Part shown: one piece after another, positions 9,649 through 21,934 of the stretch | How the letters are laid out: the number at the start of each line of letters is the position of its first letter | Numbering within the stretch: the stretch's first letter is position 1 | Assembly (NCBI RefSeq): GCF_001562255.1 | Contig: NZ_CP014301.1 | Span: 620,001 to 684,000 of the forward strand | Length of the DNA stretch: 64,000 nt | Direction: 5' to 3' | Source: Bosea sp. PAMC 26642 | GTDB lineage: Bacteria; Pseudomonadota; Alphaproteobacteria; Rhizobiales; Beijerinckiaceae | Position numbers and translations under genes: made by a program | The notes under the pieces: model-generated | Databases searched by the model: none | The model's input: the letters and a program-made list of their open reading frames with translations, nothing else | What the model was told of the DNA's origin: nothing

Positions 9649-9854
9649 GCGCGGCGTGACCGACCGTCCGCCGGCCGGCTTGCTTCAGCCGGCGCGCGCC
9701 CTGGTCATTCCGGTGTCGCAGAAACGCACCTTGCTTTTGGCCGGCCGGACCCACAGCTGTGTCGGGCGAGCCGGGATGCGCCTGGCCAGCCTGCCGGAGT
9801 TTTGCCGGATGCGACAAGCAGGGCCCGTGCGACTTGCCTGAGGTGGACGCGACA

Positions 9855-10358
9855 GTGAGACAGCGCGCCGCGGGCGGCGACGATCCGGGCGTGAGCAGCG
9901 ATCAGTATCGCGCCGTCATGCGACGGGTCGCCGGGAGCGTGTCCGTCATTCTCTCCGGGGCGCCCCATGCTTTGGTCGGCATGACCGTGAACTCCGTCGT
10001 ATCGGTCAGTCTCGATCCGCCGCTGATCCTCTTTTGCGCCCGGGCCCAGAGCGCGAGCGCCGCGAGCATCCTCGAAAAGGGCCTGTTCTCGGTCAACCTG
10101 CTCAGCGACGAGCAGCAGCTGGTGTCGCGCTATTTCGCCGGCGGGCAGGCCGAGCCGCCGGCCTTCGACCTCGGCAGCGACGGCGACCATGTCTGGCTTG
10201 AACGGACGGTGGGCAGCTTTCTCTGCAGCGTCGACAACGTCCATCGCGCCGGCGACCACAACATCATCGTCGGAAAAATCCACCGGATCATCGACAATAC
10301 GTCACGGCCGCTGCCGCTCGTCTATCGCGACGGGCAATACCACTCGCTGGCGCGCTGA
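9855..10358 (+). CDS. Flavin reductase family protein
   Basis: Protein of 167 residues of the FMN-binding flavin reductase family, which supplies reduced flavin to partner monooxygenases or is otherwise a flavoenzyme. The N-terminal segment AVMRRVAGSVSVI and the segment VGMTVNSVVSVSLDPPLILFC (about residues 35-55) are typical, as is the C-terminal GKIHRI. I chose the GTG at 9855, which has GAGGTGG just upstream; earlier starts back to 9759 add sequence that does not resemble the family. No monooxygenase partner is adjacent. Confidence 0.85.
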   Translation: MRQRAAGGDDPGVSSDQYRAVMRRVAGSVSVILSGAPHALVGMTVNSVVSVSLDPPLILFCARAQSASAASILEKGLFSVNLLSDEQQLVSRYFAGGQAEPPAFDLGSDGDHVWLERTVGSFLCSVDNVHRAGDHNIIVGKIHRIIDNTSRPLPLVYRDGQYHSLAR

Positions 10359-10404
10359 GGCCAAAGCGTTGGTCGTTCCGGCCATCGCCGAAGCCGGGCC
10401 CGAG

Positions 10405-10785
10405 CTATCCCAAACGCGGCGTCCGCAGCCACTTTTCCTCGATCTTGTTGCCGGCGGTGACGATGATCAGGGCGATGACCACGCCCGCGATCTTGACCAT
10501 CGCATCCATCGCCCGGCCATGGCGGCTCGAGACCAGCGTCTGCCCGAATTCGAGCCCGAGCGCCATCACGATCAGTCCGAGCGCAAGCCAGCCCAGCCGG
10601 CGCGGATAGGCCAGGCCGCAGGCGGCGGTCAGCGCGAAGAACCCCGCGAACCGGTCCGCATTCGCGCCGAGATAGGGGACATGCGGACGGTTCTCGATCG
10701 AGGACAGGGTCGCGAAGACGATCAGCGCCAGCAGGATCCAGAAGACCCAGCGGGACAGGACGCGGACAAGATCAAGCATCGGCAT
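10405..10785 (-). CDS. VanZ-like family membrane protein
   Basis: Membrane protein of 126 residues with four helices at about 10-28, 45-60, 65-82 and 95-112. The motif ALGLEFGQTL in helix 3 with a preceding Asp-rich loop matches VanZ-like proteins, a family of unclear function. The stop lies 46 bp from the stop of the flavin reductase, so the two genes are convergent. An alternative start two codons in (MLDLVRVL) is possible. Confidence 0.75.
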   Translation of the reverse strand: MPMLDLVRVLSRWVFWILLALIVFATLSSIENRPHVPYLGANADRFAGFFALTAACGLAYPRRLGWLALGLIVMALGLEFGQTLVSSRHGRAMDAMVKIAGVVIALIIVTAGNKIEEKWLRTPRLG

Positions 10786-11157
10786 CGTTTCGCAAGGAGA
10801 GGCGTCGGCGCGTGCCCGGGGCGCACGCAGCTTCGGGGCGGGCTCTGTCCCATAAGGACTGTTGGGCGCGCCGGCTATCGGCGCGCGCGCATGGCGGCAT
10901 TCCGGGGCTCACGAGCGAACGATCGCACAGGAAGGCCGCTCGCGTCGGCGTGGCATCCCCATGGGCATCGTGATCTCCGTTCGAGCCTGGCGCGGTGTCG
11001 TTGAAGCAAGATGTGGGCCCGAATGCGGCTTTAGCCGGAAAACCCTGCTTTGATCTTAACGAGCGATTAAGGCCCTCCCGATCGCCATCGATCCTGGCTG
11101 CCCGGCCTCGCCCAAGGACCGCACGACGCTCATCACCGTCCGCGCCTGCCACCATCC

Positions 11158-11304
11158 GTCATTCCGGGGCACGCCGCAGGCGTGAACCCGGAACCCACGA
11201 CCGGGCGAAACGTCCCGACCTGGCGTCAAACGGCAGGAGGCACGAACACCGGCTCGCCCGGTCGTGGGTTCCGGGTTCGCCGCTGCGCGCCGCCCCGGAA
11301 TGAC
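11158..11304. repeat. Large imperfect inverted repeat, GTCATTCCGGGG type
   Basis: The left arm begins GTCATTCCGGGGC and includes AACCCGGAACCCACGACCGG. The right arm is its near reverse complement and ends GCCCCGGAATGAC. Total length is 147 bp. Related elements with the same GTCATTCCGGG..GGAATGAC ends occur at 25929-26040 and 40932-41036. This looks like a non-autonomous palindromic element spread through intergenic DNA. Confidence 0.8.
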
Positions 11305-11386
11305 AACGCGGGTGGCCGCCGGTCTCGCCGGCGCCATAACGCCGGTCTCGGCCATCATCTCGCGCGCCGCCGCGCCGCCCGGAATC

Positions 11387-11464
11387 GTCATTGCGAGCGA
11401 AGCGAAGCAATCCAGTGGGAGTCGAGCTTCTGGACTGCTTCGTCGCTTTGCTCCTCGCAATGAC
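11387..11464. repeat. Palindromic repeat, GTCATTGCGAGCGAAGCGAA type
   Basis: A 78-bp inverted repeat whose ends are GTCATTGCGAGC and GCAATGAC with GCAATCCAG inside each arm. A second member of the same family is at 35698-35772. Such elements are common between genes in Hyphomicrobiales and can form long hairpins in RNA. Confidence 0.85.
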
Positions 11465-11505
11465 GGCAAGGCCTTGCGCCAGCCGGCCGCCAGCGCCGGC
11501 CGGCC

Positions 11506-11832
11506 TCAAAGCTCCGGCAGCGCCGCCTCGGCCGCAATCCGAGCCTGGGCCTGTGCGAACGCCTCGTCGGGCGCAAGCCCGTTGCGGCGGTTTTCGATCG
11601 AATACCGAAAGAGCCGCCGGTCCTCGTCCGGCAGTGCGTCCATGAAGGCGGTCAGGCAGGCCCAGTCGCTGCGCCGGCAGCTCTTGCGGCGGCGGCAGGG
11701 CTTGTCTGCGCAGTAGCGCCATACGCCGAGGATATCGCCGACGCGATGCAGCAGCAGCGGCCGCACCTTCTGGCAACTTTCGAAATCGGTGATGGGCGGG
11801 ATGTCGGCAAAGTCGCCTTGGCGATGGGGCAT
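11506..11832 (-). CDS. Hypothetical protein, cysteine- and arginine-rich
   Basis: Protein of 108 residues starting MPHRQGDFADIPPITDF; GGAG lies about six bases before the ATG. It has a Cys/Arg-rich middle (RYCADKPCRRRKSCR near residues 40-54, then WACL) and an Ala-rich helical C terminus. The two Cys groups could bind a metal, but no family is recognised. No signal peptide or membrane helix is seen. It stands alone between repeat-rich spacers. Confidence 0.6.
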   Translation of the reverse strand: MPHRQGDFADIPPITDFESCQKVRPLLLHRVGDILGVWRYCADKPCRRRKSCRRSDWACLTAFMDALPDEDRRLFRYSIENRRNGLAPDEAFAQAQARIAAEAALPEL

Positions 11833-12569
11833 GGCGGGCTCCGGTCGGGAGAAGGGCGTGCGGAAGCAGCGCTGCGCAAAACGCGCGCAGCGTCGGCGAT
11901 GATCAGGGGCTGGCGGAGCGCCGCGAGGCGCGGGGGTAGTGGTCCGCAACCATTGAGCCAGGTCGCGGCGCGGAGGGATTGAGCCACCCTCCGCACGCCC
12001 CGTGGCGCTCCGCCTCCGGCGATTTCGGACCTCGGGCCGCGCTTATCGGGATTCAGGGGTTTCGATCTGCAGGCTCGGGTGCCAGTTCGCCTGAGGCTCG
12101 TCGCGACCTTTGCCGGCAGTTCGTCCTCCCGTCATCCTTATAGCGAGCTCCTCGCACAGGGACCGTAGTGTCCCCAGGGCGGTGCCCCGAAGCCTCCCGA
12201 GTCTGGCGTGTAAGACCAGCCGCAGGCGCCGACCCTCACCCAACCTCCAGCATACCTCCGGACGGCCGCCCCGTTTGGGTGATGGGCGAGGTCAGGATAG
12301 GGCGAGCGGGAAGGGGCGGGGATTATTTTCGGTGGGAAGCGCCGCCGCCTCTTCCCTTCTCCCGGATGGGAGAAGGTGGCCCGGAGGGCCGGATGAGGGC
12401 CTGCCGTTGCAGCAAGAAGGCGCCACGGCTCCGTTGCACTCAGGCGATCAGCGGCAGTCCCTCACCCAACCGGGAGAGGGGTTCCCAGTGCCCCCGGAGG
12501 GCCGGATGAGGGCCTGCCGTCGCCACGAAAGGCGCGACGGCTCCGTCTCGCCTCTGTTATAGTTTCAAT
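11833..12569. other. Spacer with degenerate repeats, no convincing gene
   Basis: This 737-bp stretch lies between the hypothetical gene and the AT-richer nuclease gene. A 28-bp direct repeat occurs at 12380-12407 and 12493-12520, part of a longer imperfect duplication. Pieces of the form CTCCCGG..CCGGATGAGGG resemble intergenic elements also seen near 23755-23910. Short open frames here read through repeats and are not believable. Confidence 0.55.
12380..12520. repeat. 28-bp direct repeat, two copies
   Basis: The segment that begins CCCGGAGGGCCGGATGAGGG is present at 12380-12407 and again exactly at 12493-12520. Similarity continues for about 30 bases after each copy (GGCGCCACGGCTCCGT against GGCGCGACGGCTCCGT). 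The pair lies at the edge of the AT-rich insertion. Confidence 0.75.
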
Positions 12570-14560
12570 TTATCCGTCGTGTTCATTTTCTTCGACATCA
12601 AGAGCTAAAATCCGCTTCTTAACTTCATCGCTTAGATAGTCCGGGTTGATCGTCCTGAGATAGCGTAAGGCCTCTTTATCATTGGCTTGATACTCAAGTC
12701 GACGTTTGTAAAAGGTGAGACGCCCTTCCGCTTCTTGTATTATCTCTCCCCACGTCTTAGCCCAAACCCTCATCTTGATCGGGTCTGCAAGTTCTAGTAC
12801 GAGTCCGCGCGGTTTTCCGGACTGCCGCGCTTCGAGTTCGGCATCGGTAGTAAAACGATTTGAAATGGCTACAAAATCCCATTCTACATCGGAGCGTTTA
12901 AATCGATCATCAAGTGCGACAGCTTTGGCGTATTTTTTGACCTGACTTATTACATCTTCGTTGATGGGTTGATTTGGACGCTTCAATTCTACCACTAGAT
13001 GCCGGCGTTCATCGTCTCTCGGTGTCGGCATTCTACAAGAAAGCATCAGATCAACGATCGCTGCTTTGCCGTTGGCGTCGACAACAGGATCAGAAACTGC
13101 CATTTCGGCGCGGTCATCGCCGAGAAGCTGAAGGTGACTCCTTAGGACAGCAGTTAAATCTTCGTCGTCGTTCATTAAATTGAACTGCTCGCCGAAAATC
13201 CATGTTTCCCGCGCCATGATACGGTGAAGTTGTGACCGCTCAAGGAGCTGGCGCTTTGACGTTGGTTCAAAGACCAAAATCTGCAGTGCGCGCAGGAATT
13301 CTAGCCGGTCGGTTACGGCTTTGGCTGCGCTGATAACCGCAGTCAAGGGCGTTTTACGTAGAAGGTCGGCAAGCTCTTCTTGTTTAGTTTTTGGAAGCCC
13401 AATAACTTTCTCAAGAATTGACGCAAGTACGTCTGCTCCAGATTCAACCGCTGCTTTAACAAGCTGTAGCACAAGTTCCTGTTGTTTAATGGGGGCTTTC
13501 TCAAAATCGGCGCTGTAATCTGCTAGATTAAGAGCAACAACATCAAAAATCTGGCGCTCATTAATCTCAATTGCGTCATGAGCGACTCCGATATAGGGAT
13601 ATATCTTGGCTTGTTTCCATTCTTCGATCTTATTGCGCGAACGCTCGGATTCGCGCCCGCGAAAATGCTCTCTGAGTTTGGTCTTTGCAGCTTCAATAAG
13701 AGCTGTTGAAGTAGGGTCGAGCTCAACCAGCCCTTCTGTATTCTGATCAGCGAGCTCCTGGAAATACTCGGCTGTCAAATAAGAAGTGAATTCAAAGCCA
13801 CGAGCATGTATGCCGGGAGCCATCGAGTGGAAGCTGAATCTGCCGGGTACGCACAGCATTAGTGTGCGATCAACTTTCTTCTTCCACTCAATAATATCCA
13901 ACGTGGCACGGAGTTGGCGACCACCTTCGAGCGTCGCTTCGATCTCACATGAAGTTACATCTTTGATGGCGTCTCGGGCGTCAATAGCAACGCCATCGTA
14001 AATGATCGTAAAGTTTGGATCTTCATAAAGTTGTAATGCGAATACGTCTCTTACTTGGTCTGCAAACCCATCTGTAGCACGAATCTGGAAATCACGAACC
14101 ACGTCCTCAATTTCAACGGTGCACCCGGTTTTCAGGGTAGGGACAGTGTCGGAAATATCGAAGTTTTTTAAATTTGATTTGTTTCCTGCAATCGAAAAAG
14201 ATTCTCCATTATTTTGCGATATCCACGAGACTCTTCCCCCAGTGCGAAAGCTTTGAATCTTCCTTGCCCTTTTTCCCCGTGGACGATACGCCCCCCGCTT
14301 GTCTTTGCCGTTCGCGATTTCCACGAGCCGCCTAAGGATTGGAAGAACGTTTCAACTTTGTCCGCAGGAATACCTATACCGTTATCAGATATACGAACTA
14401 AACCAAGTTGCGTTAATTTGCCTTCTTCAAGCTCGACAATGACCTCTTTCGCATCCGCATCATACGAATTCCAAATTAACTCACAAATTGCCGCGAGAGG
14501 TTTGGCGGATGTAATTCTTTGAATATGATCATTCTCAACTGTTATTTCGATTTTTCGCAC
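12570..14560 (-). pseudogene. GHKL (Hsp90/MORC-like) ATPase fused to a PD-(D/E)XK nuclease, frameshifted
   Basis: Two overlapping minus-strand frames make one protein of about 660 residues if one G is added to a run of five at 14236-14240. The N-terminal frame (14560 to 14168) has the GHKL ATP site: N-box ELIWNSYDADAK near residue 27, DNGIGI near residue 59 and the lid HGEKGQGRFKAFALG near residue 93. The second frame continues with GGRVSWIS. Its C-terminal part has a nuclease core: VDLML (Asp near 13052), LVVELK (Lys near 12983) and SQVKKY, the D..ExK..Q pattern of PD-(D/E)XK enzymes, similar to Shedu-type nucleases. The gene is visibly AT-richer than its neighbours, a sign of transfer. ATPase-nuclease fusions of this kind often act in phage defence. 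It may be a real mutation or a base-call error. Confidence 0.75.
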
Positions 14561-14709
14561 TTTGCCTGCCCCATGTGTTTTTTTGATTATAGCGCAATAT
14601 CTACATAGCGGTAGAAGGCATGCAACCTTAACGGGATTCGGCGAAGGCGATCAACTCGATTTGACCACCCTGTTTCGGCCTGATGTTAAATCTATCATGT
14701 TGGTACAAG

Positions 14710-17697
<2,988 letters not shown>

Positions 17698-17988
17698 GAG
17701 GGCGTCCGGTTTTTTGGTGAGCGCTACAGATAGGGCAAATGCCGGGCCATGCCAGTGGCACGCCTGCGCGGCCCGGCATGTCTAGCATGCAGCCCCGCGC
17801 GCCGATGCGCCCGTGCTGACAGCTCCTGTCAGGAGCTTCGCCCGGCCCCGGCGAAAAAACATGCCCCCATGCGCCATCGCGGCTGGCATGCTGCCGTTTT
17901 TGGGTGCATTTCGAGCCGGCGCATCGCATTCGCCGTGACGAGCCGGCCGAGCCCGAAGCCGGCCCGGCCGCAACATGAAGTTCGCCCG

Positions 17989-19218
17989 ATGAACATCAAC
18001 AGCCCGGTCGGCCTGTCCCAGCGCGCGGCGATCCCCGTTCTGGTCGCGCTCGGTACGACGCATCTCCTGAACGACATGCTGCAATCGCTGATCCCGGCGA
18101 TCTATCCGATCATCAAGACGGCCTATGGGCTGGATTTCGGCCAGATCGGCCTGATCACCCTGACCTTCCAGATCACCGCCTCGCTGTTCCAGCCGGCTGT
18201 CGGCCACTACACCGACCGCAACCCGATGCCCTATTCGATGGTCGTCGGCATGGGCTTCACGCTGGTGGGCCTGATCGGGCTGGCCTATGCCGGCAGCTAC
18301 GGGCTGCTGCTCGCTTCGGCGGCTTGCGTCGGCCTCGGCTCGTCGATCTTCCACCCCGAGGCGACTCGCATGGCGCGCCATGCCTCGGGTGGCCAGCACG
18401 GGCTGGCGCAGGGCATCTTCCAGGTCGGCGGGCAGACCGGCGGCGCGCTCGGACCGCTGCTGGCCGCTTTCATCATCGTGCCGCGCGGCCAGTCCAGCCT
18501 GGCCTGGTTTTCCGCGGCGGCCCTTGTCGCCATGATGCTGATGGTCTGGACGATAGGGCGCTACACCAGCCTGCAGCGGGCGCAGGCCGCCGCGCCCGTC
18601 GCCAAGACTTCGGGCTCGGGCCCGCTCGGCGCGGTGCGACCGGTCACGGGCATCGCCCTGACGGTCGCCATCCTCGTCATCCTGCTGTTCTCGAAGAACG
18701 CCTATTCGCAGAGCTTCAGCTCGTTCTACACCTTTTACCTGATCGGCAAGTTCGGCGTCTCGGTGCAGACCTCGCAGATCATGCTGTTCCTGTTCCTGGC
18801 CTCGTCGGCGGCGGGCGCGCTCGGCGGCGGCATCCTCGGCGACAGGATCGGCCGCAACAAGATCATCTGGTTTTCGATCCTCGGCGCACTGCCCTTCACG
18901 CTGATGCTGCCTTACGCCGACCTGTTCTGGACGGGCGTGCTGACGATCGTCATCAACCTGATCATGTCGAGCGCCTTCGCCGCCATCCTGATCTACGCGA
19001 TGGAGCTGATGCCGGGCCGTATCGGCCTCATCGGCGGCCTGTTCTACGGGCTGTCCTTCGGGCTGGGCGGTGTCGCCGCCGCCATGCTGGGCGAACTCGC
19101 CGACCGCATCGGCATCGACGCGGTCTATCGCGTCTGCTCCTTCCTGCCCGCCATCGGCCTGCTCGCCTGGTTCCTGCCGAAGCTGCAATCGGACGGGCCG
19201 AAAGTGGCCGGGCATTAA
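17989..19218 (+). CDS. MFS exporter, fosmidomycin-resistance (Fsr) family
   Basis: Inner-membrane efflux protein of 409 residues with 12 predicted helices. Fsr-type features are HLLNDMLQSLIPAIYPI near residue 25, QPAVGHYTDRNPMPYS near residue 70 and SSIFHPEATRMAR near residue 118. I chose the ATG at 17989; in-frame sequence upstream is not membrane-like and lies in the divergent promoter region with uvrA. In E. coli the Fsr protein exports fosmidomycin; the natural substrate here is unknown. Confidence 0.88.
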   Translation: MNINSPVGLSQRAAIPVLVALGTTHLLNDMLQSLIPAIYPIIKTAYGLDFGQIGLITLTFQITASLFQPAVGHYTDRNPMPYSMVVGMGFTLVGLIGLAYAGSYGLLLASAACVGLGSSIFHPEATRMARHASGGQHGLAQGIFQVGGQTGGALGPLLAAFIIVPRGQSSLAWFSAAALVAMMLMVWTIGRYTSLQRAQAAAPVAKTSGSGPLGAVRPVTGIALTVAILVILLFSKNAYSQSFSSFYTFYLIGKFGVSVQTSQIMLFLFLASSAAGALGGGILGDRIGRNKIIWFSILGALPFTLMLPYADLFWTGVLTIVINLIMSSAFAAILIYAMELMPGRIGLIGGLFYGLSFGLGGVAAAMLGELADRIGIDAVYRVCSFLPAIGLLAWFLPKLQSDGPKVAGH

Positions 19219-19255
19219 CTTGTCTCGACTTTGGCGCTAATCGCCAAAGCACTGC

Positions 19256-19362
19256 GTCATCCCGGACAAGCGGCGCAGCCGCGCAGATCCGGGATCCATC
19301 GTAGGGCAAGGCCATGCTCTATGATGGATCCCGGCACTCCGCTGCGCTCCGGCCAGGATGAC
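19256..19362. repeat. Palindromic repeat, GTCATCCCGG type
   Basis: A 107-bp inverted repeat with ends GTCATCCCGGACAAGCGGCG and GGCCAGGATGAC, and an inner arm pair GATCCGGGATCCAT and ATGGATCCCGG. It lies between the MFS gene and ssb. It is related in layout, but not identical, to the GTCATTCCGGG elements elsewhere in the window. The spacer 19219-19563 otherwise holds the LexA box and no gene. Confidence 0.8.
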
Positions 19363-19462
19363 GGGGTTGCGGTGTTGCGGGGTGAGCGCCAAGCGGCTCC
19401 TACATCCACATTCGCCCCAGCGGCGAATCAGATTTCAGGGGACAACCGCTGATTCTATGCTT

Positions 19463-19477
19463 GAACAAAACGGGAAC
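19463..19477 (+). promoter_or_regulatory. LexA (SOS) box upstream of ssb
   Basis: The sequence GAACAAAACGGGAAC is an exact GAAC-N7-GAAC direct repeat, the alphaproteobacterial LexA recognition form (GTTC-N7-GTTC on the other strand). It lies 86 bp before the ssb start, a sensible operator position. The prediction is that ssb is induced by DNA damage. Confidence 0.7.
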
Positions 19478-19563
19478 ATCGTTGATAGTGACGGCACGGA
19501 TCGGTAGGGTCCGGCTCCGGTGACAAGCCGGTCTTCAGATGTGCGCAGGAAATGGAGCCTCTC

Positions 19564-20103
19564 ATGGCTGGTAGCGTCAATAAGGTCATCATCGTCGGCA
19601 ATCTGGGCAAGGATCCCGAAGTCCGGCGGCTGAATTCCGGCGAGCCGGTCGTCTCGCTGCGCATCGCGACCTCCGAGAACTGGCGCGACAAGCAGTCGGG
19701 CGAGCGCAAGGAGAAGACCGAATGGCATCAGGTGGTGATCTTCAATGAGAACCTGGCCAAGGTCGCCGAGCAATATCTGAAGAAGGGCTCGAAGGTTTAT
19801 ATCGAGGGCCAGCTCCAGACCCGCAAATGGCAGGACCAGTCCGGCGTCGAGAAATACACCACCGAGATCGTGCTGCAGCGCTATCGCGGCGAGCTGACGC
19901 TGCTCGACAGCCGCGGGCAGGGCGGTTCCGACGAGTATGGCGAAGGCGGCGGGGCGATGGAGGATCGCTCCGGCGGCGGCTCCTTCGGCCGCTCGGGTCC
20001 GATGGGCGGTGGCGGTAGCGCCCCGCGCCAGCCGGCGATGGCAGGCGGCGGCGGTGGCGGTCGCTCCTCGTCGACCCATCTCGACGACGACATCCCGTTC
20101 TAG
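19564..20103 (+). CDS. ssb: Single-stranded DNA-binding protein
   Basis: SSB of 179 residues. The OB-fold spans about residues 3-110 ([18 protein letters not shown], then [24 protein letters not shown]). A Gly/Ser-rich linker follows. The acidic tail ends DDDIPF, which recruits replication and repair partners. I chose the ATG at 19564 (MAGSVNKV), the family start; an in-frame codon four residues upstream is less likely. A LexA box lies upstream and a hairpin terminator follows at 20148. Confidence 0.97.
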   Translation: MAGSVNKVIIVGNLGKDPEVRRLNSGEPVVSLRIATSENWRDKQSGERKEKTEWHQVVIFNENLAKVAEQYLKKGSKVYIEGQLQTRKWQDQSGVEKYTTEIVLQRYRGELTLLDSRGQGGSDEYGEGGGAMEDRSGGGSFGRSGPMGGGGSAPRQPAMAGGGGGGRSSSTHLDDDIPF

Positions 20104-20147
20104 GCTCGCAAGGCCGGTCGAGCGAAAGCGCGCTATCGGCGTGATTC

Positions 20148-20191
20148 AAAGCCGTGTCGAACGGGGGATCGCTCCGTAAGACACGGCTTTT
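20148..20191 (+). terminator. Rho-independent terminator after ssb
   Basis: The arms AAGCCGTGTC (20149-20158) and GACACGGCTT (20180-20189) are perfect reverse complements with a 21-base loop, followed by a T-rich run. It ends ssb transcription before the solute-binding protein gene. Confidence 0.75.
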
Positions 20192-20289
20192 CGTTGTTCT
20201 GCCTGCATCGTCGGCGACACTTGGCATGCACCTTGCGATCCGTCGCCCGGCCGGCAGCTCCGGCGACGGGCTTATGCAGGGAGGCGATC

Positions 20290-21876
20290 ATGACCACGCG
20301 GCGTCGATTTCTTCAGCTCGGTGCGGCGGCGCTGAGCCTTCCTGCGCCCTCGATCGTACAGGCAGCGGACAATCGCCTGCTCAAATTCGTGCCGCAGGCC
20401 GATCTCGCCGTCATCGATCCGATCTGGACGACGGCGACCGTGACGCGCAACCACGCCTTCATGGTCTACGATACGCTGTTTGGGCAGGATGAGAGCTACA
20501 AGGCCCAGCCGCAGATGGCCGAAGGTGCGACGGCGGATGCCGACGGCAAGGTCTGGACCATCAGGCTGCGCGAAGGTCTGAAGTTCCACGACGGTTCGCC
20601 CGTCCTGGCGAGGGATTGTGTCGCCAGCATTCAGCGCTGGGGCAAGCGCGATTCCTTCGGCCAAACGCTGATGGCCGTGACGGACGAACTCGCCGCCGTC
20701 GACGACAGGACGCTGCGCTTCCGCCTGAAGAAGCCGTTTCCGCTGCTGCCCGACGCTCTCGCCAAGATGACCGCCTTCATGCCGGTGATCATGCCCGAGC
20801 GGCTGGCCGTGACCGATGCCTTCACGCAGGTGACGGAGGTCGTGGGCAGCGGGCCGTTCCGCTTCGTCGCCTCGGAGCGGCTGTCCGGCAGCCGTGTCGT
20901 CTACGAGAAGTTCGCTGACTATGTGCCGCGCGCCGATGGCAGGCCCGGCCGGACGGCAGGTCCGAAGATCGTGAATTTCGATCGCGTCGAATGGCATACG
21001 ATGCCCGATCCCGCGACCGCCGCGGCGGCGCTCCAGAACGGCGAGGTCGATTGGGTCGAGCAGCCGCTGCCCGACATCCTGCCGCTGCTGGCAAAGAATC
21101 CGAAGATCGAGGTCGTGGTCAAGGAAACCACCGGCGCGGTCGCGATCATGCGGATGAACCATCTGCATCCGCCCTTCGACAACCCGGCGATCAGGCGCGC
21201 GGTGCTGCTGGCGATCGATCAGGCCGAGTTCATGGCCGCTGTCGGCGGGCCGGACCAGTCGCTGTGGCGGACGGGTGTCGGCGTGTTCCCGCCGGGGACC
21301 CCGATGGCGAGCGATGCGGGGATGGAGGTCCTCAACAGCCCGCGCGATATCGGCAAAGTCAAGCAGGCGCTGGCCGCGGCCGGCTACAAGGGCGAGAAGG
21401 TCGTCCTGCTCGGTGTGACAGACCTCGCCAATCTCAAGGCCGAATGCGAGGTCGCCGGCGAGATGCTCAAGCGCATCGGCATGAATGTCGATTATCAGAC
21501 CATGGATTGGGGTACGGTCGTCGCGCGCCGCGCCAAGAAGGAGCCGCCGGAGCAGGGCGGCTGGAACTGCTTCTTCACCGGCTGGAACGGCCTCGACATG
21601 TTCGACCCCATCGGCCATCTCTCGCTGCGGGGCAACGGCGCTGCGGCATGGCCGGGCTGGCCGGTGGCGCCCAGGATCGAAGCCCTGCGCGACGCCTGGA
21701 TGGAGGCGCCCGATCTTGCCGCTCAACAGAAGGTCGCCGCCGACATCCAGCGGCAGGTCTTCGAGGACGTGCCCTACGCCCCGCTCGGTCAGTATTTCCA
21801 GCCGACCGCCTTCCTGCGCACGCTGGAGGGCGTCCTTCCGAGTTTCCCGACCTTCTGGAACGTCAGGCGGGCCTGA
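20290..21876 (+). CDS. ABC transporter substrate-binding protein, family 5 (peptide/nickel type)
   Basis: Periplasmic binding protein of 528 residues. It has a Tat-type signal (TTRRRFLQLGAAALSLPAPS) in its first 30 residues. Family 5 features include ADADGKVWTIRLREGLKFHDGSP near residue 80, GSGPFRF near residue 195 and NPAIRRAVLLAIDQ near residue 297. I chose the ATG at 20290, after GGGAGGCGATC. No permease or ATPase gene is next to it, so it is an orphan that must use components elsewhere. Confidence 0.9.
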   Translation: MTTRRRFLQLGAAALSLPAPSIVQAADNRLLKFVPQADLAVIDPIWTTATVTRNHAFMVYDTLFGQDESYKAQPQMAEGATADADGKVWTIRLREGLKFHDGSPVLARDCVASIQRWGKRDSFGQTLMAVTDELAAVDDRTLRFRLKKPFPLLPDALAKMTAFMPVIMPERLAVTDAFTQVTEVVGSGPFRFVASERLSGSRVVYEKFADYVPRADGRPGRTAGPKIVNFDRVEWHTMPDPATAAAALQNGEVDWVEQPLPDILPLLAKNPKIEVVVKETTGAVAIMRMNHLHPPFDNPAIRRAVLLAIDQAEFMAAVGGPDQSLWRTGVGVFPPGTPMASDAGMEVLNSPRDIGKVKQALAAAGYKGEKVVLLGVTDLANLKAECEVAGEMLKRIGMNVDYQTMDWGTVVARRAKKEPPEQGGWNCFFTGWNGLDMFDPIGHLSLRGNGAAAWPGWPVAPRIEALRDAWMEAPDLAAQQKVAADIQRQVFEDVPYAPLGQYFQPTAFLRTLEGVLPSFPTFWNVRRA

Positions 21877-21934
21877 GTTCGCGCAAAAGCTTCGGAACGG
21901 CGGCCGGGCTGCGGCGACGCGTGAGAGCGGTCGT

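Larger units (their letters stand above)
10786..11505. other. Repeat-rich spacer without a gene
   Basis: About 720 bp between the VanZ-like gene and a hypothetical gene. It contains two different palindromic elements (11158-11304 and 11387-11464). The rest, 10786-11157, has no frame with believable protein features. Open frames that read through the palindromes are by-products of their high GC content. Confidence 0.6.

Noticed and set aside
10189..11004. A 271-codon plus-strand frame overlapping the end of the flavin reductase and the VanZ-like gene
   Set aside because: It runs antisense through the VanZ-like gene, and its Arg/Asp/Gln-rich translation shows no domain.
14236..14240. Programmed ribosomal frameshifting as an explanation for the split ATPase-nuclease gene
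   Set aside because: No clear slippery heptamer or stimulating stem was recognised around the G run; a simple one-base deletion or base-call error explains it better.
17819..17842. Hairpin AGCTCCTGTCAGGAGCT in the uvrA-MFS divergent region as a LexA box or terminator
   Set aside because: It lacks the GTTC/GAAC-N7 pattern and has no T-run. It may be a minor operator, but nothing supports a specific role.
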